A stretch of 60,000 nt of DNA from Hydractinia symbiolongicarpus (Eukaryota; Cnidaria; Hydrozoa; Anthoathecata; Hydractiniidae). The notes under the pieces were generated by a model. The model did not search any database. It saw only the letters and a list, made by a program, of their open reading frames with translations, and had not been told where the DNA came from. The stretch spans positions 10,997,501 through 11,057,500 of the forward strand of contig NC_079886.1 in assembly GCF_029227915.1 (NCBI RefSeq), given 5' to 3'. Both the position numbers and the translations under genes were made by a program. Positions 1 through 16,734 of the stretch are shown piece by piece. The first letter of the stretch is position 1. Each line of letters opens with the position of its first letter.

Positions 1-440
1 AAAATGTATTAAAAACCAGAGTATGTCAAACGTAAACGTTGTTACTGCATACGTTACAAATGAAGCTTTAACATCAAATTGCCGAATTAAGGTTTGCAAA
101 TGCGACCACAAGAGGTATTTTTTAAAATAGCGAAATTAAAGATTGCGAAAAAGTAAACAGTTGCCACTCTTTACAGAATCAAATTTTCGATGAGAATTTT
201 TAACTTTTTTTGAGAAGAATTTGAAGAGACTTTTGGAGATTTTTATATTTTTTCGAAGAAATTAAGATTATTTTAGGGGTTTTTAAAAATGATGGCATGA
301 TCAAAGAACATTTTATTTATGTACATATGTAGTAAACACTTGGCATAACGAGACAGGCGTAGCAACCCTAAGAAACGTGTTGTGTAGTTTATACTTAATG
401 TTTATATTAAAATTTACATTGAATTTAAATAAAAATGGAC

Positions 441-6559
<6,119 letters not shown>

Positions 6560-9019
6560 TGGTAATTATTCTAGCCTGTTTCAAATTTTTAAAAAAATAA
6601 AAAAAATAAATGTTGAGTGGAAAAATCTGACGGAAATTCAGAGTGGCCTGAACCAATTAAAATGACATGGTTTTCTAACACTCTTCACTAAAATATCAAC
6701 AGAATGGCACTTTTTGGCTGTTTTACAAAGTCAATACGAAGAGTTAACTTGTGCTTTTTTTGCAGTGGGTGAGTTTCAGAGAGGTACAACACCTCATTTT
6801 TCAGCTATTATACTAAGTTGACAAACAGCATCAACTCGCCAATTCACCAGTGTAGGTTAGGTAAATAGCATTTTAGGTGTGTTAGTCGCACTTTCTAAAA
6901 TGTCTGCTTTACCAAATAATCCAATACTTGTCAGAAGAAACATAGAATTTGCCAACTTGACTTAATATATTTTGTAGAGTATTTTAGTATAAAAATAGCC
7001 TAATTACTTTCTGGCGGGACAAATTTCAAAATTTGCTAACTTGTTTGTAGATGCTTGTAGGACATGAACAACACTTTTAAGTTAGACTGATTTAGTCCTA
7101 AAATGTTAAGAAAAGATATTTTTGATATCAATCCTCTATTTCTCTTTCGGTAAAACTAGAACGAAATTGTAACAAGAACTATGCCTGCTATGCCCTCTCT
7201 GCTCATGCACAAATACTTTTGGGTGTGCAGAATAAAGTTTTAGAAATTCTTTCATTATAACATGTAAACAGGCAAATATTTTATCCAAATTGAAGTAACT
7301 ATTTAAATCAAGGCAAATAAGAAAAATTTTAATATTTAAATTTTTAATTTCCACATGGATGGCAACATAATGATCAGTTGTTAACCAAGAAATCGGAGGT
7401 CTGATTACTTTCCTTTGCATCAAGCTAATTCAACTTGAATAAATCGTAGATAAAAATTCTTTCCAGGTAAAACAATATTTGTATCCCTAAACCATTGAGA
7501 TCACAATTAATGGCTATTGATGTAAAGTATCTGTTAGACAATTACCTGTTAGACACTTAAATGTATGTTAGAAGCCTGCTTAGAAGGCTGCTAATCAGCT
7601 TTGGTCTTACCATAAACGCCGATTAGCTGAATCGGCGTTTATGGTAAGACCAAAGAGCACCAACAAATTTCTGGATGTTTTTTTGATATTTCTGGATTAT
7701 ATTCTGCATAGTGTAAAGAAAAAAATTATAGTGGCTATACTTTTTCAGATTGGCGTCCAATTGAGGCTTTTAACGTACAGAATGCCAGTTAGATGTCAAG
7801 AGGGAGTCAACATGAAATTGACCTAATATTAAGCTGCAAAGCTTATGTGAAAACTTTCTAAAACTATGAAATCCACAAAAAGAGACACTGGACAAAAAAA
7901 GATGTTGAGGAGCCAAAATAGTCCTTGCAATACTCACTATGCTAATTAAATATATAGAAACATTTTTTAAAGCTAAAAATTTGCAGAGGCAAAGTACAGC
8001 ATGCAAAACTGAAAAATTTGTTTACAATTGTTTATGTAAGAATGAACAGTTAAATACAGCTGTAAAATCATTCAGCTCCCAACTATTACAATTCCTGATT
8101 TCAATAAAATATCCTAGTAAAATTAACTATATATAAAAACTGGAATACCAAAAAACAATACTTTTGGCTAGTTGCAAAAAAAGGTCTCCAATTTTTCCTT
8201 ACCACTTTCCAGAAAAACATTAGTCATTGGGTGTACATAGAGTATATTTCCTTCATGTAAGAACTGAAATTTTAATAAGAAACATTTAGAAATACTAAAG
8301 AAAAAAATAATGACAACCTAAGGCACATGGAAAATTAAGTCATTTTGCAATCTCCATAAAGTATTTTGTCATACATCATTTACAATAAAAGACTTTTATT
8401 GTCTAAGACTTAACAAATCATTACTCAAAAGTCTATTAGGATTTTTATTTTCTAGTTTTTCTTTCTTTTTACGTTGGTTTTCTGCTCATGCTTTACATGC
8501 TTTGAGTCAAGCATTTATTTATTAATTTCAAACATTTTAACTATTGATAAGATTAGCTGAATTACAAAGGAAAAATAGGAAATGTTTCTCTTTTCACAAA
8601 CTGATTCTTAAAAACAACTGTTATAAAAATATGAAAAAAACCCACATGTGATGATTTCTACTGCAAGATTTCAAATGTTTACAGTAATCTCTTATTGATC
8701 TGATAAAACAATGAAGAAAATATATTTACAATATAATACAAAAAATAGCTAGGCGAAATACAAAAACAATTCTGTTTCTTTGCTTGCTGTAATGCTTCTT
8801 AATTGACTATACGAACATTAACAGCAGAATGCTGATATTTTAACATCCCTAAGTCCTTCAGTACCACTTTTCTGCGTTGGGACTGATATTTTGTGGGGTT
8901 GATAAAAATAAAATGATAAAAACAATGCATGGAATTTTGCAGTATTTTTCGAACAGGAACATGGATTATGGTGTGAGGTAATTTTCAACTATATTGGACA
9001 TGTTTGATCTATGCAAACT
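6560..9019. other. Intergenic: MUT upstream region and RHEB 3' flank
   Basis: About 2.5 kb without a supportable gene. It should hold the MUT promoter and the RHEB 3'UTR and polyadenylation signals. Small ORFs here (7136-7423, 7641-7826, 7770-8006, 7939-8136) have no recognisable motifs. The one striking element is the perfect hairpin at 7599-7655. Confidence 0.6.
7599..7655. repeat. Perfect inverted repeat, 26-bp arms, 5-nt loop
   Basis: Bases 7599-7624 are exactly complementary in reverse to 7630-7655, with AGCTG as the loop. The arm starts CTTTGGTCTTACC. Homology stops at both outer ends. Either a palindromic mini-element or a hairpin-forming site; it is about 1 kb upstream of the MUT start. 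Confidence 0.9.
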
Positions 9020-9112
9020 TCATGATATAATACAACCACCTCCCTTTGGTTGAGGACCGTTCTGTTGTTTTTCAATTTCATCAATAATTGCATGAAAAAC
9101 TTGGTGCACAAG
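9020..9112 (-). CDS. RHEB: RHEB coding exon 8 with stop
   Basis: LVHQVFHAIIDEIEKQQNG then PQPKGGGCIIS and TGA at 9020-9022. The hypervariable tail ends in the prenylation box. Confidence 0.96.
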   Translation of the reverse strand, partial: LVHQVFHAIIDEIEKQQNGPQPKGGGCIIS

Positions 9113-12100
9113 CTAAAAATGAAAATGGGAAAAGTTAAATATACAAATATACAAATAAATATAAATACATAAAAATGGAAATTAGTCTGTATTAAAATTA
9201 AAAAAAATTTGAATCTTTTTTTTTTTTTTTTTTTTTAAGAACCATAAAATGATAAAACAAAGGTTGAACCATTCACTTTAATGGCACTTTAATCACTATT
9301 AGTCTGATTGAATGTCAGAAAAAAAGTGTTTTTTTCTGTTGTGAGTAATATTAAAAATATTTATAACCTTATTCTCTTTGGCTGATGATTCCAAAAAACC
9401 AGCTTTCCATCGTTTCGCTAAATTACTTCCTTCATCAGAAGATATAACTCTATAAAAAAATAATTTCGAATACAAAATATGCACATCAGTTTGGAGAAAA
9501 ACTTGCAAGAAAATAATACCTTTCCATATGGAGATCTGTTTTGTTTCCAACAAGAAGAATTGGCAAACTAAAAGCAATAAATTAAAAATATATCAAAGCA
9601 ATAATAAAAGCCAAGCAACGTATTCTGAGTGGAATCCACTGGTTCAAATAACAAACAATCTCAAGTGATAACCTTGCTCAACAAGAAACTATATTTACTG
9701 AAAAATTTTGCATTTCACAGCAGTTAAAATAAATATTTGACCACTAGCAATCATACTGCTGCAGGATATCCAAAAATGACCGGTCAAAAATGACCGTACA
9801 AATCTAATTTTTCGGCAGTCAAAAATTCTATGCTATTCCATGCGATTCCTCTAATGATTTCAATCACGAAATTTGATTCTATCAAGATATAAGAAAAATA
9901 AATAAAAAAACTGCTAACAGCGAAGCCTTGTATATGTAGTCAAAATCGCAGCATTTTAACTAGCTAACTACACAAAACAAAAGAGGAAAAATCGAAAGAA
10001 CCGTGTATAAATCAATGGGAAATAAATATGAAGCAAGATATTTAGATTATTATGTATTCCTAATGGTAAATAAATAACATTTTTTTTACGAAGCAAGGAA
10101 ACATTCGCTGGTCAGTCTGACGACTTGTAACATGATCCTGACGTTCAATCAACAAAATTTGGCCATTATTTTAGCCGCTGTTTCACCTGTTATAAGACAA
10201 CAATTGTAGGGACACCAGAAAACGTGATCCTTTTCTCTTATAGGAAACCAAAGAAAAACTTTAACTTTTACTCCCCATAATGATATGACTTTACTAGTAG
10301 AGTACCGTAAATATTCGTTTGCACTCCCCAGGCGCTTTATTTAAAATTTTGAACTTCAAGGTGGGGCTTATTCCAGAGGGGTGGTAAATCGAGAGGGCTC
10401 TTATAAAAAAAGTTTTGAGTTTATGGTAAAGTTTTCTTTTTAGGAAATTATAGTGGTGAAAAATAAAAAACAGAAGATTATATATTATACAGTTTAATAT
10501 GAGTGGACAAATGGTGTAATTTCTTCTACGTCAATGAAATAATAGCGCACTGCTTAAGCATACAAATTGACAAAACCTTTTGACACAGAATGTCGAAGAG
10601 TGTGTGTGATGTGTGACACACCTCCCTATACTCTTTTCTTCATTGAAAAGACTACATTGGATATTACTACCCTTTGTTTTTTAGACTAGGTTTGTGGTAA
10701 CCTTTTGTGAACAGAGCAAAATTTTCAACAAAGGTGTATAAAGTTAATAAAATAATACCTTGTAGTTCCAGTCAAATCCAAAAGTCTATCTCGGATATCT
10801 TTCACAACCTCGAAACTAGTATAGAAGATTAACACATATTACCATGAAAAATACACTTTACAACAAACAAATTAAAGAGCAAAGATGTTTAAAAATTTGC
10901 TTTATTTCAAAATTATTTTGTCCTAAAAGCACAAACAAACTTGAAAAAAAGCAAATCAACCATAAACATACACTTTCAAAAACGCACAACATTATTTTTC
11001 ATAACAAAACAAATCTCTTTTAATTCCTCTTAGCTCTATTTTAAAAGTTATCCACAATCTTGTTCAAAACACAATAAACAAAAAGTCCATTTTGCTAAAG
11101 TACTCATTGCTTAAATGTTGTGATAATTATAGTTCAAAAATAAGTATTGCTATACTGTCAGGTGATATGTTAAAGGAAAACAAAGTATCTTGAAAGAAGC
11201 ATCCTTCCAATTTTTGCTTAATACAATGTAGTGCTGTTATGACTAATATACCTTTTTCTTGACGTGACAGAATAAACAAGCACATAGCCATGATTGTCAA
11301 CAACGTAAGATTGGGGAATAATAGAATATTCATCCTAAAACAAAAGGTTTATGTGGTTGCAAATAAGCTAAAATTTCAACCATTAGGAAATGTTTACTTC
11401 ACTGGTTAAGGTGGTGTCCGTTACAGGCAGTAAAGGCATAGTTTGTACCTAATTAACCCATACTAAAGAAATATTTTTAGATGACGTTAATAAAAAAATC
11501 AGATGATGGACTTAATCAAAGGTTACAGAAACAAAACTTAATTAGGAGTTTCAGAAAAAAAACTGGAATAGGGTTCACTGAAGACTTAAAGTTTTCTTTA
11601 ATAGGTTTGTTGTTGCAAACTTTAAAACAGACAACAAGTATCGAAGAAATATTTTCAGTTTTTTTATAAATTTTTCATAAAACAATGTAGTTTTGTAGTT
11701 CCAAAAGTTTTTTGAGTTTTATTAAAGGTCATATGTCACTAAAGGTAACAGGTCAACAAGTGAATTTATTTTTTGGCCATATATATTTTTACTTAATGTG
11801 ATTCTTCTCAATGGAAGTGATGCTTAATTAAAGGACAGCACTATTTTAAACATAATAAATATCATAATTTGTTAGGTTCACACATACATCTATGTTTACA
11901 TGAAATAAAATTGCTTTAATATTAGAAAATAACATATCAATGCCATTTTTGTGCTTTATTCTGTTAATGAAGATCACAAACACAAATTTATTTTATCTGT
12001 TATTTCTATTTAATAATACCCATGGTGTTTGTTGGCCAAAAGTCATGCTAACCGATAAATTGTCTACTTCGCAGTCTCTGAGGCCAACATCTTACTTGAA

Positions 12101-15100
12101 AATTTATTTTACAAAAATATAAGCTTAGCAAATAAAATTAACGCTGCTTTCACAATAATTTACACAAGATTCTTTTTATTATTAAACAACATACAAACCT
12201 ATAGAAGTGTGCACACATGCAATGATTTACAGATACCTGTATTGAAATATTTAACATACTTTTATACTTTACAGATTTTAAGCTAGAAATTTCCTGTTTA
12301 AATTGCAACCTTCAGAATATTAAAACTTGAGCATGGAGCTTGAGAGACCACAAGAGGAAAATAATTTAAGTCTTGTCTTTGGCATTTACCTTTTAAAACT
12401 GAATGAGCTCAAATGTGAAAATATTAGAAATATTAAAAAATTAAATGGATGCAATTGGAAAAATGCTAGAAAAATTGGCTTATAAAAGGCAACTGTAGCA
12501 GTCTAACAAACAAAAAACTCTTAAAGCATTACCTGACCAGCTGTGTCAACTAAATCAATTTGATAGTCATGCCCTCTATGTTTTATTTTTGCTTGAAATG
12601 CTAAAAAATAACAACAAATAATAGCCTTCTTTAGCCTCAGAAAATTATTTTTTTGAAAAAAAGAACGAAATATGTAAATTTAAAAACTACCTTTAAAAAT
12701 GAATTTGCAATACGCAAATTACTGCTATTTTGTATATACATCTTTTTAAAAATAACAAAAATCACATTAGAGGTACATTCAAGTTATAAAACATATTGAA
12801 TGGAATTATCTTTTCTTTAAAAATATAAAACACATTTTTAATAACAAGCTACAATTCTTACTGTTTTCTATGGTGGGATCATATGAATCAACAAACTGTC
12901 CTTCCACAAATTGAATTGAAAGGGAAGATTTTCCTAAAAAAATATCATATATACTTTAATTATGGTAGGCAAATTAATGAGTTGAAATACAAAATAAAAA
13001 AGAACCAATGGTATATGTATGTCAAAAAGTATAAGCTTTTATTAAATATTTTTAAAGTCAATGAGTCTGACTCATGTCCAACATTTGCACGACCTGTATA
13101 TCAAATGGTAAAATAGTAAGCCAATATAATTTTGTAGCATAAATACTCTCGTATTGCCTATGCAAACAACCTGTTTCTTTGTTGCTGTTTTGAAGCCATG
13201 CATAAACATCCAACAATGCACAATTCACATTAATGATAACTTGTAAGCTTTTAAAAATGGAGGTTTTTGTGCAATATAGTTTATAAGATTTTTTGAGCTA
13301 TTTTTTAAAAGATGACATTTTAAATTCAGTTATGCTTAATTTGTCTCTGATTTGGAAATGAAAAAAATACTGACAGACAATTTGATAGTTTGTACATATA
13401 AAAATGGTATAGGTTAAAAGTAAAAAAAATGCTTACGAACGCTATATTATATACACGTAAGGACTAAAATAGAAAAACACCAGTTTTGACAGAATGACCA
13501 GAGAACCAGCAGCGTATAAGCGGTCTATACAAAACTATATGCAGAATGTCCCTCAATTCCCGATCTTCAACTCGTCGTTGGAATCACAATTCTTTGCCAA
13601 TATTTGTGCTTAAAAATTTCTTTTACTGTGATTTACTGTTTGAAAAATGTGAAAATAAAATCCTAGTGTGATTAAATCTCCCATTTAACCTACGGAAGCT
13701 GTGGAAATACAAATTGCTTATTTAGACATCTGCCTCAGATATTAACCCTACTCTCGGTTGAAAGCTGAACAGGAAGGAATATATTCAACAAAAACCTAAT
13801 CAGAATGTGATTTTATGACTTTTCTCACTGAAAGCAAACGCTATACACCCTTTTATAAGAACTAGTAGTGCTTTTTCATTTGTCAAGTTTTGTTGTTAAT
13901 ATTAAGAAGACAAATTTAGAATTTAGCCGTGTTTATGTGAGAAAAGGGGTGTTTTGCTGCTAATCAAGCTTTATAACTACACGAACAATCGTGGCAATAT
14001 GAATGCAATTGTAGGTGAGAAAAGAGACAATGGCAAACAAAAAGAATTATGAGTATATAGCTTGAGTGAGAGTTGTAAGAGAATGCATATTTAAAATGTG
14101 TATCACAAGGCCCAGTGTAGTTTGGCAGGCCAACTATTTATTTTTTATAGACTATTTTTATTCTGACATTTTTAATAACACAGATATTGATACCGAAAAG
14201 ATTAGTGTCAGCGTTTTTTGCACTAGTGTCAAAATAATCCCTGCTCTTCGTCACAACGTGTTGTGCATATTTAGTGTGTGGTTGCTTTGCAATGTTTTCA
14301 GAGGTTTGGATGATTTCTGTTTGCTCCCCTTCCTCTACGTCTTTTTCTCTAATAGTAATTACTTAGACTGCTCGTTCTGTCACAATACTACTGCTTCGCT
14401 GCTGGTTCTCTTGCTGTTCTGTGAAATTTTTGCCTAACTAGAAACAGCCGTAAGTGAGGATCAAAGTCACAACTTGAGTATCAAACACAACCTTTTACAC
14501 AGAGTCAGGCACAACCAACTGAGCTAACGATTCTTACTGACTGAGCTAACAATCCCTACTGATGGAAATACCAATTCTATAAGGCCTATAAATGTATAGG
14601 GATATTCTTATTGTGTTCTGATTATTGGTTTTGCATGCATTTTTCTGCCTGTCAATTTTCAAAAAGTGGTTTGTGTATAGCCAGCTAGCTAAATACCACC
14701 ACATCAGAAAGAAATTTGTCCATGGGTATTAGGGGCTGTTGCCAGATCATTTTCGGCTTTTTTATCAGAATATGGCTGATTGATACTTGACTCCTATGTC
14801 ATTGGCCAAAAATATATCAAAAAGTAGCGAAAAAACAGTGAAAAAACATTGTTGAGCTCTGCACTGATTGCATTCCAGTCCTGTGACTAATAAAAGTTGT
14901 TTCCAACAATTGAAATTAGTTCTTTCCATCTATTTGTAAGGTAGTTGATCAGTATATACTTTGAAAACCGTAAACGAGTTTTATGTGCTCTACTGTGTGT
15001 TATGATATTTGTCTTGTGTTTTATGTTGTGTTACAGATTAGTTCAATTTTAGCTTCTTTGAGCTAATATTAAGCTGGCTATTCACAACAATCAAAGAAGC

Positions 15101-16326
15101 TATATTTGATCAATAAACATCATGGAGCGCTATATAAAACCGGACGGACTGGGTGTTGATCCTAGTGCTGCGGATGCTGACAGAACTTATAAACATTGGT
15201 TTCGTACGTTTGAAAACTTTATACAATCGTTAACTGGTCCTGAGAGCATAGCATTTAATAAGCTGAACCTTTTAATAAATTATATCGATCCAAACATATA
15301 CGAGTATAAATTAAAATGTATTTTGAAAAATTTTGAAAAGCTTTGTCGCTTTACACCAGCTGTTGCTCCAATTTATGACGATGATTTCTTTATCGGCGCT
15401 ATTACAGCCTCAACAAACAAACCTTTTCGAGTCATGTCACCAGTTTTGATAAATGATACACATAAAGCAGAAGCATTAATTGACAGTGGATGTGCAGACA
15501 TCCACAAGTTTTATTAGTGAACGATTGTGCAAAACATTGAATTTAAGAGTAACACCAGACCCTAGCATGGTTGGAATGACTTCAACCGAATTATCCACTA
15601 AATCAATAGGTTATTGCCAAGTATCGCTGGCACTTAAAAATCGTAAATATATTTCTGTGAAACTACATGTATATATTGAATGGTCTTGCAGCTGATGTTT
15701 TTCTTGGTACTGACTTCCGAGAGCAACATGAAAGTGTAACAATCAAGTATGGAGGAAATAAACCACCTTTGACCTTTGTTGCTGTTACTACGATGAAAAC
15801 ATCTCGTCGCTATCTTTAATTGGGTAGATGGCACACTTTATGAGACTTTGGATGTGGCAGGGAGTTGTCTGGCAGAGTGCCGAACCTACAATTGCGTTTG
15901 CGTAGCTCAAAGAGAGCATTAAATACTCAAGGACTCCCCATCAAAGCCATGGCTCCTCCTGGAAATAATAGACAGGGTATATCCTTCAATATATGCGAGG
16001 CTAAATATGCACATTTACCTATCTATCTAATGGGTGGAAAATAACTCTGAGTGTTTTTGTCTGTTTTAAAAAGATAAAAATCTTTTGTAGACAGCACCTT
16101 ACTGGTTTATTTAAAATTTTCTGTGAATGATCATTCACACATCTTGAGTAATTTTACCATAAAAATTCTGAACTGGCATTATCCAAGTTTTAAACAACAT
16201 GTGCACAAAAGAAATACATGAGAAAACTTGAGACGTGTAAAAACAGGTAAACAAGAAGATTAGCTACCACATACCAACAGAACGAAAGCCCATAATTGCA
16301 ACTTTTCGTGATTTAGGGGGTGCCAT
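9020..16326 (-). CDS. RHEB: RHEB small GTPase (Ras homolog enriched in brain), complete, eight coding exons
   Basis: Ras-family GTPase which, when GTP-bound on lysosomal membranes, activates TORC1 and is switched off by the TSC complex. Exons of 52, 72, 68, 83, 57, 48, 82 and 93 nt give 555 nt = 184 aa plus stop, the same length as human RHEB. Visible motifs: P-loop GFRSVGKSS at 13-21, with the Arg15 typical of RHEB where Ras has Gly; switch I YDPTIENTF with Thr38; DTAGQDEYS switch II; NKTD (G4); SSAKE (G5); C-terminal CIIS at 181-184, a CaaX box of the farnesylation type. The start is chosen because residues 1-21 align without gaps to RHEB. The bases before the ATG read TTTTGCAG-AGCA, a good splice acceptor 4 nt upstream of the ATG, so a 5'UTR exon or trans-spliced leader is likely. 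Its neighbour downstream on the same strand is MUT; a dead LINE lies upstream. Confidence 0.97.
9368..9449 (-). CDS. RHEB: RHEB coding exon 7
   Basis: RVISSDEGSNLAKRWKAG then FLESSAKENK with the G5 SAK motif. Confidence 0.96.
9520..9567 (-). CDS. RHEB: RHEB coding exon 6
   Basis: LPILLVGNKTDLHME with the G4 box NKTD; ends inside an Arg codon. Confidence 0.96.
10759..10815 (-). CDS. RHEB: RHEB coding exon 5
   Basis: Completes Ser, then FEVVKDIRDRLLDLTGTT. Confidence 0.94.
11252..11334 (-). CDS. RHEB: RHEB coding exon 4
   Basis: DEYSIIPQSYVVDNHGYVL then VYSVTSRK; ends two bases into a Ser codon. Confidence 0.96.
12533..12600 (-). CDS. RHEB: RHEB coding exon 3
   Basis: FQAKIKHRGHDYQIDLVDT followed by AGQ, the G3 box; phase 0 end. 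Confidence 0.96.
12862..12933 (-). CDS. RHEB: RHEB coding exon 2
   Basis: Completes Gly18, then KSSLSIQFVEGQFVDSYDP and TIEN (switch I); donor GTAAGA. Confidence 0.96.
14476..14560 (-). repeat. tRNA-derived SINE-like piece with A and B boxes
   Basis: On the minus strand TAGCTCAGTTGGTT (14513-14526) matches a polymerase III A box and GTTTGATACTC (14476-14486) a B box, with spacing in the tRNA range. A second A-box-like TTAGCTCAGTCAG lies 22 nt further upstream, showing a small tandem duplication. Too diverged to be a functional tRNA gene. Confidence 0.5.
15122..15820 (+). pseudogene. Decayed LTR-retrotransposon gag-protease remnant (Ty3/Gypsy-like)
   Basis: An open frame from 15122 begins with the Gypsy-type gag start MERYIKPDGLGVDP and has WFRTFENFIQSL and KLNLLINYIDPNIYEY. 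It then jumps to the retropepsin region with the catalytic ALIDSGC motif near 15471-15493, so most of gag appears deleted. The frame breaks just after the catalytic site and continues in another frame as TSTSFISERLCKTLNLRV, breaks again, then ADVFLGTDFREQHES. No reverse transcriptase or integrase follows before 16 kb. It is inactive. Family level (Metaviridae) is judged from motif style only. Confidence 0.7.
16275..16326 (-). CDS. RHEB: RHEB coding exon 1
   Basis: MAPPKSRKVAIMGFRSV plus the first base of Gly18; donor GTATGT. Confidence 0.93.
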
Positions 16327-16734
16327 TGCTCTGCAAAATTAAATTATTTTTCTGGGTCTACTTTCATTTCCAAACAAATTTCCTTTTTCAAATCCTTTTT
16401 TATCACCTTGTTGTACACACGGTGCGGTGTTGTTTTATTCCACTCAAAGTCGGGCGCCTGTCCAACGTTGCTTTGAAACAGGGAAAAATCGCTTTTAAAA
16501 TGAATTTATCGACACATTAATATGTCTTACTTGCTCAAGTCATTATACTACTAACAAAAACATGATGTAAACATTCTTCATTTGACAAAAGTACAATCTT
16601 ACATTTTCTTCCCTGCAATAAAATCTAAGCATGCCTCTTGAAGGGCGAAGTTCATCAGGGCGGAGGGCGTTTAGAATAGGACTACTCAATAAAAAAGCGC
16701 ACCAGGCACCACGAAGAAGGGCGAAACCAAATCT
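16327..16734. other. RHEB upstream region
   Basis: About 400 bp between the RHEB ATG and the tail of the dead LINE. It should include the RHEB promoter or a 5'UTR intron. No TATA box is placed with confidence. Confidence 0.4.

Larger units (their letters stand above)
9113..12861 (-). other. RHEB introns 2-7
   Basis: AT-rich introns. A T21 tract sits at 9216-9236. Around 10296-10440 there is a repeat-like module with GGCGCTTTATT, GGGGCTTATT and GGTGGTAAATC, resembling the GCGTTTAAT-type modules near 22.3 and 24.1 kb. Nothing else is supportable. Confidence 0.5.
12934..16274 (-). other. RHEB intron 1 (3.3 kb)
   Basis: Largest RHEB intron. It contains a tRNA-like SINE piece (14476-14560, minus) and a broken LTR-retrotransposon gag/protease remnant (15122-15820, plus). 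A 123-codon open frame at 14066-14437 shows no family signature. Bases 15840-16040 read like a repetitive-element non-coding tail ending in CTATCTATCTA. Confidence 0.6.

Noticed and set aside
8170-8290. Possible extra 5' exon of MUT ending GGAAAGTG before GTAAGG
   Set aside because: A donor-like site alone is not enough; no transcript evidence or coding homology.
14066-14437. 123-codon open frame in RHEB intron 1
   Set aside because: Cys/Phe/Leu-rich with no motif; the reverse frame has stop codons as well. Probably chance or decayed repeat.
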